Origin: Phorcus lineatus
Lineage: Eukaryota > Mollusca > Gastropoda > Trochida > Trochidae
DNA: 64,000 nucleotides
Assembly (NCBI GenBank): GCA_921293015.1
Contig: OV121084.1
Coordinates: forward strand, 52,301,864 to 52,365,863
Direction of reading: 5' to 3'
Below are positions 34,654 to 46,800 of this stretch, piece by piece. The notes beneath the pieces are model-generated. The model saw only the letters and a list, made by a program, of their open reading frames with translations, ran no database searches and was not told the origin of the DNA. Positions within the stretch are counted from its first letter, which is position 1. Each line of letters begins with the position of its first letter. The position numbers and the translations under genes were made by a program.

Positions 34654-36160
34654 ATGTCAGCACAAACGATTATAAAGGTATTGATGGTAAGCGAGGGAGA
34701 CGAGCAAATCGCCACGGTACTGCCGACAGCTCTCTACTCGTGCATACCGACAGTTTTGTCCAGTGGTAGCTCCGTGATTAATTCCTTCACAACCAATGTT
34801 CTAATACAAGCTCTTCTTGGGCTTCCAGCAGGTTCCCCTAACGGAAATTTTTTGCAAGATAAACATCAATGCGATATTTCAGCCAATGGAAACGCTGCAT
34901 GCATGGATATTGTATATTTGTCGTCACACAAGCCTATGTAAAGATGCTTTGCTTTGTTAAGAAGACTCAAAGCGCAAAGTGCATATTCGATGTAATATAT
35001 TTCTGTACTTTTGAGTTCACTAGATATTTGAAATTATATTTTGCGCAGAATGCCAAGTTTAAAGATACATAAATGGGCACCACTGGGAAAACTAGCAATG
35101 AATTTTCGACATTAAAGTATACCTTGAAATGATTGGGAAGAAAACAGGTTACGACTTACTGCTGCAAGATTTTGATTCAAGGTATGATAAAATGCAACAA
35201 GAATTTATCAAACTGTTTAAACTATATACTGCAAAAATCACATATCAGAAAATGAGTGTTTAAGATATTCATGATATTCTGAAGATTATGTGCATAGACT
35301 TATCAAATTTATGTATAATTTCCATTTGCAATCGTACGAAAATAGAAATCAACTCCCGAACACATTAGACAAAGAAATAGCGAGTTCACTGGTAAACGGA
35401 ATATAATGTTTGCTTTGGTTGTTCTTTGTAAGAATTAACTGCAGATGTACTTGTTATAAATCATAAATTAAACTGAATCATTATGAACAAAGCGGGTAAA
35501 AATGACAACAATGGAGATACTCATATTGCGCTGTATTCACACGACATTACTCTCTCAGGCTAATTGGAAAGTATTTACCAGAGACTCACGTTTTTGGAAT
35601 GAAAACAATTAATACCAAATGGTAATTTGGGCGCTCAATATGGTTTAAACATATTTTTATTTCTATAAGAATCTGGTTCGGTAAACTTGCAAGGATTTGC
35701 TTTTATGAATACCTCACCAGTACAAAGCGTTATAAGCAAAGTTCACAAGAACGAGACTCATAGAACAGAACAAAATACATGGAAACATCAAAACGACTAA
35801 AGATGTACGGGTTCAAACAAAGTGACAAAATGCTTGCCGTTGCTTTTCATGATAATCTTTTTTCTCAATATTCATATAGATCAAGGGAATGTGATAATCA
35901 GCATGCAGAAATGCGCATGTTTCATGATTTGGAAAGAAGCGAATTATAATGACCTCAAGTATCGATCGACTTGGAAAGTTTTTCGATGTCAAGATGTAAA
36001 CTTCCTTACATGGTCTGGAAATTCAACAGCTTTGAAGGAATGCCTGTGAAACACCATCAGTAAGTATTTGCATAAAGCCAGACGATGCATGAGAGAAAAA
36101 CTCAGAAAGATTGTCCGAAGATAATGTTAGAATAAGTAATGGATATGCGTCTTTATCGCA
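34654..36160 (+). other. Intergenic with two unassigned short open frames
   Basis: A 95-codon plus frame (34654-34941) has no recognisable domain. A second frame with ATG at 35849 and stop at 36049 gives about 66 residues, starting with a hydrophobic stretch (MIIFFLNI) and carrying four cysteines in spaced positions, superficially like a small secreted peptide. It lacks supporting promoter or splice features. Neither is called a gene. Confidence 0.2.
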
Positions 36161-36700
36161 ATGACATCGTATTTCATAGCTGCAATGCATCACAGGATGA
36201 ATAGCGATTCTATATTGGTCATTAAAAGCAATGGGTTAACCTCATTGCACAAGTTATCTAAAAAGGTGCATCATTCTTACATCATTCGTGATTGCATCGT
36301 GATAGCGTCGTGTCACGTTTTTGTTGACTGTGTTCTGACCGTGTTAGAATCGTTATCTTTCGTGCAATGAATGTACCCACATCGTGTACCTCGCACACAG
36401 AAACCGTTCTCACATAACAGATCGTAAAAACGACAATACGATACCAGTACGATCGAATCGTAATGTTACCGTAGTGCAGTCGTGCGTAGTGTGAGTTGGG
36501 CTTTACGTGTGAATGATAATCGTGTTTAATATCTGCGAAGAAAATGTTATCTACCCCTCTTATGTTTATTGATTAACACGCTTGTTTTAAACTATTAACG
36601 TTTGGACGATGAGTGTTACTTTCTGAATCTAACATCAAACATTTGCGAGCATCCTTTATACCTGTTACATGTAGTTGTAAATGAAAGTAAGACCCCTTTT

Positions 36701-37052
36701 AATAATAATATTAATAATAATAATAATAATAGCATTCTTATACCGCGGATATATCCATGACAAAGCAGTGTTAACAGTGTTAAGAGTGTTATTACCCGGG
36801 AGGGATAGTACGTATAGTATCGGTGCCGCCGATTAACAAGCGCTCCGCGCGACCGTATAGGTCCGTACTTTCCCCTTGTTCAGGTACCCATTTGTACAGC
36901 TGGGTGAACTGAGTGCAAAAGTGGATTAAGTGTCTTGCCCTTCACACAACACAGGATAAGACCAAAGTCTCAAATTTTTTGTGTCAACGGGATTCGAACC
37001 CGGGTCTCTGGCCTGAGAGGCAAGCATGCTTACCACTGCACCACTGTGCTCC
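36701..37052 (-). mobile_element. tRNA-derived SINE with (ATT)n tail
   Basis: On the minus strand the head reads GGAGCACAGTGGTGCAGTGG (A box region) followed by GGGTTCGAATCCC (B box, 36989-37001), the internal promoter of RNA polymerase III. The body holds a conserved-looking block, CAGTTCACCCAGCTGTAC (about 36893-36910), and the 3' end is an ATT repeat (36701-36731). The 352-base length fits a SINE. It would depend on a partner LINE for movement. Confidence 0.8.
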
Positions 37053-38600
37053 ACACACCAATGTGCTCTTTTAAAATGTATTATTTCATTAATAAATTAT
37101 AATGATATGTTCATCCAACACGTTATGGTATTTTGCTTTCAACCAGATGACATGATCGTGTTTCTTAATTGTGCTTTTGTATATCAAATTTGTAGAAGCG
37201 TATCAGAGATGTTCGTTTGTTCATAACCTAATTTATCTTAACCATGCTGTATATCTCACTGTTTCAAACAAATGCGTTTAATACAGCTGCATATCGTTAC
37301 GACCTAGAGACTAGCACATTGATTTCATCGTTTACTCATCCCCTCAGGGTTTGTCTTTTGCATAGTAATGCTAACGATTTACTTTTTACCGATTTCTAAC
37401 GTCTGAAATGTATGAAGACTGACGAGTTTTCAAAGCAATGAGAAGACTCATAAGAAGCGAATGCATGATGCAACATTGTTTAACAATTACAAGGATTGTG
37501 ATAGTTCAAAATTGATATGCTTCTAGCAGGTGTGTAATAAAACATTGGAGATTAACTCAGTACCTTCGTTAACACTGATTTATCAAGAATACAATACCTT
37601 GCATGACGTCGTCTTTCCCTCCCTTCCTGTGATATGAAATAACAAAACTCACAGCACAACACACGTCAAGAGATCCATCACTTCTCTTGGTTTATCTTCA
37701 TATGTTTTTAAAGTTGATGCCAGGATGCACTGTTGTATTTCAGTCAAACCACCCGATGTTGTTTCGACGTGACGCAATTTTGCCAAGTTACTCTTTTAGT
37801 GTATACAATTTTTGGTCAATCATCTACCGTGGCTATTTGCAATTGTCAATAAAGATTCCATGTATGGTATGACTCCAATTCATCGAATTGCACTCAACGG
37901 GACTGTCAAATTATCTGTCTTCATTTATGGCGTTAGCGGAAAGAGTGCAAAGTAAATGGAAATCTATAATTATGTGAGCTTCTGTGTATCGAGCAGTTAA
38001 ATATACATTCGGTATAAATCAATGCAGAGAAACGCTCTCTAATTGCTGGTATAGGAAGTAAATTGTGATAAAGAAATAAACAGATATGGATGACAACTAT
38101 TAGATCTTTGTAAACATATGGAAATTCATGTTGTAACTTGAAGAATGAAGGGAGACAACCCAAATAGTTTCACCTATGTTTCTCGTATTTGACTATTTTT
38201 TTGTTTCAAGTACAATATTTCAGTGTGTCACAGACTTTTCCTTTAATGCATGTCTGCACGTGTATCCAGAGAGAGCTTGTGTTTGTTGAATGAAAGAATG
38301 ACACATTATCTAGTTGAAATTCTTGAGAAACACTCATATGTTGTTATAAGAATTCATTGTAAATGGATAGCACTTATGAAGATAAATATCACATTGAAAT
38401 GTCTTAACAATTGGAGTCATTCTTGTACTTGATAAAAGTTGCCGAAATCTTTGACTTCAATATACGCCAACAAGGGTTCCCGAGAACGTTGAAAGATGGC
38501 CTAATGTTGGTCCTGATTTGGAATTCTCTCGAAGGAACAGGACAATATCGCATTTCTCTTGTTGGACTTTTGTAAACGTAAAACTATAATATATATCAAA
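37053..38600. other. Intergenic, nothing recognised
   Basis: AT-rich DNA with chance frames only. Confidence 0.45.
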
Positions 38601-38612
38601 CATCAAGAAACC

Positions 38613-38618
38613 TTTATT
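38613..38618 (-). terminator. Polyadenylation signal of the calmodulin-like gene
   Basis: AATAAA on the minus strand about 250 bases after the TAA stop. Confidence 0.5.
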
Positions 38619-38870
38619 TCTACAAGAACATTGATAAAAATAGATAGTGATGGATAAAGATTATATATCATATTATATTATTAACATATATCATTATTAA
38701 TTACGTACACTTGTAAACTTTTGTTAATTTCCAAATAATAAGCGCTGAGAAATGGTGTGATGAAAGAGTATTTACAATGGCTAATATCGGTAAGCTTCGT
38801 GATGCATGATCAGCTTGTCACAGCGTAGGATTGCCACGAGTTGATCAAACAGAGCGTGCCAGTCTTCGAG

Positions 38871-40946
38871 TTAATTGGCTATCATCATTTTCACAAATTC
38901 TGCAATATAAACAAAAGAGAACAAACATAACATACATTTCTGGATGACTCTCGTTAATGGTATCATAGTGTGAAACATTTATGTTTCAAAGTCGTCAATT
39001 TTTGGGTCAAATTTGCAGTGCTTTACGTGCAAATATAGACAATGTGATATCCACGGGTGATACAATATTTTCAAGTGATAGAAACTATGTTCTACTTGAT
39101 ATAATTTGATCTCACCTTCATAATTGACTTGTCCATCACCATCTATATCTGCTTCCCTGATCATTTCGTCTACATCCTCATCAGTCAGTCTCTCACCCAA
39201 GCTTGTCATCACATGCCTCAACTCAGCAGCACTGATCAAACCGTTCCCGTCTTTATCAAACACCCTGAAGGCGTTTTTTATCTCTTCTTCTTTATCAGTT
39301 TCCTTCATCTTCCTCGCCATCATTGCCAGGAACTCGGAGAAATCTACCGTGCCATTTCCTGAATCACAATCACCATGATTAAATGAAGAAAGACATGTAG
39401 TAAATTTATTACTAATGATTAACAGTATACATGTTTACCCTTATATATTCATGCACATACTCCAAAGATCTTCAAATTCATTCATAATTTCCGTAAAGTA
39501 AGTACAGAATATACCATAATATTCACTTCTGAGGAATTATGCATAAGAAGCTAGATGAAAAGCTAACACGTAAAACTCCCACCATCAGCATCTATTTCGT
39601 TGATCAAGTCTTGTAGCTCTGCCTCTGACGGGTTCTGACCGAGTGACCTCATGACTGTCCCCAGTTCCTTACTCGTGATGGTGCCATCACCATCTTTGTC
39701 AAACAGACCGAACGCTTCTTTGAACTCTGTCAAAGAACAGTAAAGCAATTGTAGTAGTACAAAATGTAATGAAAGTAAAGTTAGCAGAGGTCAGAGGTAG
39801 CTCCGTCATAATCTCCTACACATGCAATTGTATAGGAATTCATGAAGGAGCTACCTCTGTTGGGAGAGAATGGTGAGTTAGCAGTGAAATAACAATTTTG
39901 ATTACTACGAACATGCTTTTAACAATCTGAAATAAAAATGAACTGGTAAGTGAATTAACGATGTTGGTAACTTACCTGCTTTTTGTGGGTGTAACAAAGA
40001 GTATGTTTTGAAAGAAATATTTGGTTGTGATACATGTCACATATACATCTAATATGTGAACATTAATTTTTTTTTAAGGCCAAATAGTTGACAATTTATT
40101 GCATGTAATAAGCAGCAGATGCAAACATTTTGTATTTTTTAAAGGTACACATGTCATATACCTAGTTAGAGGATTACCTGAAGGATGAGACCTGGTAATT
40201 GAACGGTTTAGTTTGTGTGGGGTTACAGAGAGTCCTCTGGGCCTCTAAGACCCACCTTGGTCGGATAAGAGTTAATAACAAAAGCAGACGATTTGAAAAT
40301 GGTATATCGTAGCGAAGTAGTCTGTTTCTGCAATCAACAGGGTTATTGATTTACCGACAATGCAGCATATCATTCTCCCTTCGTTTCAATCTTATTTTGT
40401 GAAAGTATGATGTAGCTTACCTGCAATCTGTTCCTCTGTCAGATCGTCAGCCTGAAGAAATGCAATATTTTTTACTTTCACTTCCTATTATCACCTTTAT
40501 CAAACTGAACTATATGGTGAATAGTAGAATGTTGACCTCCCATTAAAATAATTCGAGGTCCATCGCTGGGATTCTCACAATTTATCAAAAAATTCCTGTC
40601 CTTTGAAAAATCTATCTAAGTTTGGTAAATAGTTTTTAACGTTTCATGTAACGCACGTTATTATGTTGTATTTGTCCAACTTCGCCCCTTTCAATAGGAG
40701 TAAATGCAAAATAGGTTATCTTAGACACAAGGTAGAATATATGAGTACTTCATACAAATGTTCGAATTTTTTTCAAATCTATTTATGCATTTCATGTTTG
40801 CAGTCTTTGCAGTAGCAACCAGCCAAAGTTAAATTGGATAATTGGAACCTTACAGGATATTACCAGCTATCAACATACGTAATGAGGGGAAATTTGATAA
40901 AGGAGGTAATATTTTAACTAAATTAGTGCTTATATTTACTTACCAT
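38871..40946 (-). CDS. Calmodulin-like EF-hand protein (149 aa), complete
   Basis: Five exons: 40946-40944 (just ATG before GTAAGT), 40451-40421, 39726-39583, 39358-39116 and 38899-38871. They give exactly 149 codons, and an intron directly after the start codon is a known calmodulin gene trait. All four EF-hand loops keep their calcium ligands: [36 protein letters not shown] and [12 protein letters not shown]. It should act as a calcium sensor that binds target enzymes and channels. Against canonical animal calmodulin (from memory) I count about 21 substitutions in 148 residues, including M51L, F99L, a C-terminal MMIAN instead of MMTSK, and Arg at Lys115 (SLGERL), the site normally trimethylated. 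As animal calmodulins are almost invariant, this is probably a calmodulin paralogue rather than the main gene. Confidence 0.9.
39790..39860. repeat. Small foldback with AGAGGTAGCTCC arms in a calmodulin intron
   Basis: AGAGGTAGCTCC (about 39795) is mirrored by GGAGCTACCTCT (about 39848) around a 40-base loop. A related end, GGTAGCTCCTTCATAAATTC, occurs at about 58431. Probably a tiny inverted-repeat transposon family. Confidence 0.5.
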
Positions 40947-41179
40947 GTTTGCAACGTGAGACGTGTAGAGACCAGTGGTATCCGCAATGCGACAAACTCC
41001 TTTATTGACACGTGTATGAATTTCTCTTTCATCATGCTTGACTGCTTCAGTCGGCAGTGTTCAGTGTATGTTGTGTGACGGACCATAGCATTAAGCTACA
41101 TGGTATGGAGTATTCATATAGTAGTTAAACGACTTGCTTTCTTATATAGCATTGAAGAAGATTCACACTTGAATGGTAC

Positions 41180-41187
41180 TATATATA
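41180..41187 (-). promoter_or_regulatory. TATA box of the calmodulin-like gene
   Basis: CACTATATATAGTACC on the minus strand. A start about 30 bases below gives a 5' UTR of about 205 bases ending in the ATG-only exon. Confidence 0.5.
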
Positions 41188-41189
41188 GT

Positions 41190-43370
41190 GAGTTGTATTA
41201 CTGTGTTATGTCAGTCAGTATAGAGAAGATCTATGTAGACAGAAGCTCCGTTACCATTGAATAGCTTGCCTGAGGGACATTGCAACCTTGGGTATATTAT
41301 TTCAGAAAAATGCATGGCATTCTAAAATTTATTTCAAGATTTTATAGGTTAATCGCTGTTTTCAGGTACGAAACAAAGTTTGGAGTATCCACATGAAATA
41401 ACCGAATTGAAGTCGATACCTCGTTAAGCATTAGTGAGCATAACTCACTCATATACCCCCGCTTCCAGTGGTGGTCACATAAGCTTTAGATACAGCTTTA
41501 GATCAAAATTCTCTCCAAAAGTAATTGAAAATAGATCATGCAAAGCGTTTCATAAAGCTGACATCTATATATTTTGGGAGATAAATGAGTACCTGATTGC
41601 GTGACGACTTTAGTCATGTTTCCACGGAAATCACAATGGATGACAGACACGTAGAGGTTGTACCAGATTTACATATCTATGGATAGTGTTTGACATGTGT
41701 ATCAAGTATAGTGACGTATTATTTATAGATTAGGAAACAGTGTAAGGGTTATTAGTGTCAGAAACAATATTTTTGCAAACGAGGAACAGAAACAGACTCA
41801 AGGCTCTTCTGTGCATCATGGCGATTGAAAAATGCTCGAGTTACAAGCATGTGAGTTATGAGGGAACAAAAAGTGTAATGGACGGACGGACAGATGGACG
41901 CACTGACTCTTATCTATCCCCGATTAATTTGCATTGGGGTATAGGAATAGAGAGGTTATTATTCAAATATAATGATAATGACTATATAGAAAATTTACAT
42001 TAGGTAATGTCTTTGTGAAAAGATATAGAAGCGCGGTTTACCCAGCGGTACAAGAACGTTAAAAGTGCATCGAAGGATGTTATAGCAGACAATTGGTTGC
42101 CCTACTCAAAACTCTGAAAATTCTGAAAAAGGTTTCTGTCTCGAAGGTCATTCATGGTTTGTCAAAAATTTGATTGATGCAGTTAAGCAGAATATAAAAT
42201 TGAAATAGTTATCGTCATTTTTCTGTAAAGTATGATTCTTTGTTTATGTCACATGACATGGGTGATGAGGCTCTATTGGAGCTAAGCGCATATAACAAAT
42301 AGTCAATACAGTTATCCTCACACTGTAATTTATTTTTTCATTTATATTATCATTAAAAAAAGGAAACAAGAATTTCATAACCTCTTAAATTCAAAAGGGT
42401 TGAAACAAAAGGAAATAGATTTCATAATGTGTTTGTTTCTTGACCTACAAAAGTTTTGAGAGTTATTCCCCTTCAATACCTTCATTTGGGTAGAGATGAT
42501 CACTTCTATTGTTATGCTTCAAGGTTGATGTGTTAGACACACTCCCATCATATTTACACAAATCAAAGTGATTGAGTATTGGATAAGACTTTTTACTATG
42601 CCATAGTTGGTTAACCGAAAATTTGCTAAAGTGTGATGTTAATATATGACAAAGCTGGTTAAAGAGTCTGACATCAGATGGTACAATAAGATCCCCTTTT
42701 CAACATGATTTAATCATCTATTGTAGAGAAAATTGTTTTGGTTCATAGTATAATTTAGATGCTTATCGATTTGGTAAAGTGATAAAGTAAATGCTCAAAA
42801 TGTGAAGTTCTGTGAAAGAAACTGGACAATGCAATGCGATAGGCACGCGCAAAATTGTCAACCATTATTCTGGTCCTTGTCACCCAACAGATAGTAATGC
42901 ACATACGAGATGGATAGTGTGACTTTATCTTTCAATTTAAGTACTTATATTCAGTAGATCATGTTATATAGGTCTCAACCTTGGTACATCTTTGTTAACA
43001 ATCTCAGCCTGTGTAATGGTCTAGCGTTTTTTTCTTAACCGAAGTCTTGACAGAAAGACTTTTTGGATTACAATTTCTTATTTGCAAAATTGACTACGTT
43101 TCAGGGTAGATGCCAACTCCTCCTCAAGGTGATAAGTTTCAAGGAAGTTGTTATCAAGAAACGTTTGATGTTCTAATGAATGTCAGTTCTTAATACCCTA
43201 CAAAAACTTAATAGTCAGTGACTTTTACATTCAATGTCAATAAAACTCGTCAAATAGGATAAGAGTTGGGTGTTAGTTATGATCTGAGCAGACTCATATA
43301 AGGATCGCCGAAATCTTTGACTGTAACAATACTCGTATTCCACGTAAATAAATTGACACAAAACATGCAA
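41190..43370. other. Intergenic with a LINE/SINE-type tail
   Basis: GGACGGACGGACAGATGGAC at about 41881, followed by TATCCCCGATT...TTGGGGTATA, looks like the tetranucleotide-plus-hairpin end common on bivalve retroposons (recalled, not tested). Bases 41440-41480 have a CCCCGCTTCCAGTGG block of similar type. Nothing else recognised. Confidence 0.3.
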
Positions 43371-43375
43371 AAACT

Positions 43376-43381
43376 TTTATT
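43376..43381 (-). terminator. Polyadenylation signal of the CCP-kringle gene
   Basis: AATAAA on the minus strand about 520 bases after the stop of the hydrophobic-tail exon; this supports that exon as the last one. Confidence 0.45.
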
Positions 43382-43899
43382 CCAAGATGTTGTTTTACAA
43401 TTGAGACCTTTATAAGTAACAGTTTTGACATTGGATCTACACTACCCAAACAGAAGGGTTAATTCTGTCAGAATATTATAGAAGTCAGGGCGAAAAACAA
43501 CTCGGAGCAAAGACCATTCTATAAGGCAAGTGACCCTACTGAAACTATTTTCTTTAAATATACACTTGCTTGCATCATTGAAGAAAACAGCATTGCATCT
43601 CCGTTTTGACTTTGTACTGCGGCAACTAGGGTTCACTGGCTGGTACCGAAAAACAATGTAGCAGATCTAACAATTTTCAAAGGGTAGGGGAAGGTGTTAC
43701 CTATTGGTGAGAGGACTCAAACATTGATAGGCTCCGTTAAACATAAGAATCGATACAAAAATATGAGCTTGAATATTATGTTTAAAATATGTTGAAATGT
43801 TAACTGATATAATGTGTATCCCGACAAGTTTGGGTGCGAAAATGTATTAAAGTGTTATGTTTTTACAACGAAATAAAATGAAGCACGTGCATCATGTGG

Positions 43900-46800
43900 T
43901 TATAATAGAAATTCCTCTACTTCCACAGCATCGGGAAACACGGTAAGATCATAACCAGAAGAAAATAAGGGAACCATCGGAATGACCAAGATGAGTGCAA
44001 CCCATACACTAGTAACTATCGTGTTACCGATATCTGCCTGGTCACCTGTGGTCAATGTCTTCCAAGCTGTTGTTCGCATTGAGGACAATTTTCTAAGTGA
44101 TCTATAAAGACGCCAATTTGTGATTGTCGCATAACCTATTCATCATAGAAACAAAGAAATTATCCATTACTTTCTGTCATTTATGGTAACTGATACCTTT
44201 TATGGTTTCTTTTGCCCTTGAGAATATCTAAGTTACTATATATATATATATATATATATCTTGATTATTCATTGCCAGTAGCGTAAAGGGTAAATTTGAA
44301 TCAAGGTTAGGTGAGAAGCTCCATTGTGGTTATGGAAACCCTTGAAGGTTGCACTCTCTGATGGCGCACGTCTCCCATCTCTTCTGGCGGTCCATCGTGT
44401 AACACCACGGCCTGCCCTCTTCTTTGGTGATCATGTCATGGCACCTGTCTTTGGTGCTAGCGACGATCGGTTCGAAGCTTGGCAGTACCTAAAACAGGAA
44501 AAAAAATACCAAAATTAGCGCGCTTTCTATTTTTCTGGCATATGTCCAACTGAATCGATCTTGTGCTTTTGGGGCGACCTGGGCATCGTCCTTACCTTCA
44601 TAACGTGTTAGAGACTGATAATTGAGACTTCATGGTCACCAGGCTTACTTTCTAACATGCTATCAAGAGACTTCCGGGTCATCAGGTCTACTTTCTTACG
44701 TGCTATTGAAAGTACCTGGTCAACAGGCCTACTTTCTAACGTGCTATTGAGACTTCCTGGTAATCAGGTTTACTTTCTAACTTGCTATTGAGACTTCCTG
44801 GTCACCAGGCTTACTGTCTAACATGCTATTGAGACTTCCTGGTCACCAGGCTTACTGTCTAACGTGCTATTGAGGCTTCCTGGTCACCAGGCCTACTTTC
44901 TAACATGCTATTGAGGCTTCCTGGTCACCAGGCTTACTGTCTAACATGCTATTGAGGCTTCCTGGTCACCAGGTCTACTTTCTAACATGCTATTGAGACT
45001 TCCTGGTAATCAGGTTTACTTTCTAACTTGCTATTGAGACTTCCTGGTCACCAGGCTTACTGTCTAACATGCTATTGAGACTTCCTGGTCACCAGGCTTA
45101 CTGTCTAACGTGCTATTGAGGCTTCCTGGTCACCAGGCCTACTTTCTAACATGCTATTGAGGCTTCCTGGTCACCAGGCTTACTGTCTAACATGCTATTG
45201 AGGCTTCCTGGTCACCAGGTCTACTTTCTAACATGCTATTGAGACTTCCTGGTAATCAGGTTTACTTTCTAACTTGCTATTGAGTACTCCTGGTCACCAG
45301 GCTTACTGTCTAACATGCTATTGAGTACTCCTGGTAATCAGGTCTACTTTCTAACATGCTATTGAGTACTCCTGGTAATCAGGTCTACTTTCTAACATGC
45401 TATTGAGTACTCCTGGTAATCAGGTCTACTTTCTAACATGCTATTGAGACTTCCTGGTAATCAGGTTTACTTTCTAACATGCTATTGAGGCTTCCTGGTC
45501 ACCAGGCTTACTGTCTAACGTGCTATTGAGGCTTCCTGGTCACCAGGCTTACTGTCTAACGTGCTATTGAGGCTTCCTGGTCACCAGGCCTACTTTCTAA
45601 CATGCTATTGAGGCTTCCTGGTCACCAGGCTTACTGTCTAACATGCTATTGAGACTTCCTGGTCACCAGGCTTACTGTCTAACTTGCTATTGAGACTTCC
45701 TGGTCACCAGGCTTACTGTCTAACATGCTATTGAGACTTCCTGGTCACCAGGCCTACTTTCTAACGTGCTATTGAGACTTCCTGGTAATCAGGTTTACTT
45801 TCTAACTTGCTATTGAGACTTCCTGGTCACCAGGCTTACTGTCTAACATGCTATTGAGACTTCCTGGTCACCAGGCTTACTGTCTAACGTGCTATTGAGG
45901 CTTCCTGGTCACCAGGCCTACTTTCTAACATGCTATTGAGGCTTCCTGGTCACCAGGCTTACTGTCTAACATGCTATTGAGGCTTCCTGGTCACCAGGTC
46001 TACTTTCTAACATGCTATTGAGTACTCCTGGTAATCAGGTTTACTTTCTAACTTGCTATTGAGACTTCCTGGTCACCAGGCTTACTGTCTAACGTGCTAT
46101 TGAGGCTTCCTGGTCACCAGGCTTACTGTCTAACGTGCTATTGAGGCTTCCTGGTCACCAGGCCTACTTTCTAACATGCTATTGAGGCTTCCTGGTCACC
46201 AGGCTTACTGTCTAACATGCTATTGAGGCTTCCTGGTCACCAGGCTTACTGTCTAACGTGCTATTGAGGCTTCCTGGTCACCAGGCTTACTGTCTAACGT
46301 GCTATTGAGGCTTCCTGGTCACCAGGCTTACTGTCTAACATGCTATTGAGACTTCCTGGTCACCAGGCCTACTTTCTAACTTGCTATTGAGTACTCCTGG
46401 TAATCAGGTTTACTTTCTAACTTGCTATTGAGACTTCCTGGTCACCAGGCTTACTGTCTAACGTGCTATTGAGGCTTCCTGGTCACCAGGCTTACTGTCT
46501 AACGTGCTATTGAGGCTTCCTGGTCACCAGGCCTACTTTCTAACATGCTATTGAGGCTTCCTGGTCACCAGGCTTACTGTCTAACATGCTATTGAGGCTT
46601 CCTGGTCACCAGGTCTACTTTCTAACGTGCTATTGAGGCTTCCTGGTCACCAGGCTTACTGTCTAACATGCTATTGAGACTTCCTGGTCACCAGGCTTAC
46701 TGTCTAACATGCTATTGAGGCTTCCTGGTCACCAGGTCTACTTTCTAACGTGCTATTGAGACTTCCTGGTCACCAGGCTTACTGTCTAACATGCTATTGA

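Noticed and set aside
36989-37052. Functional tRNA gene
   Set aside because: The tRNA-like head is continuous with a 300-bp body and an ATT tail, so it is a SINE.
43442-43636. 64-codon minus frame as a coding exon
   Set aside because: It lies in the predicted 3' UTR of the CCP-kringle gene with no domain or splice support.
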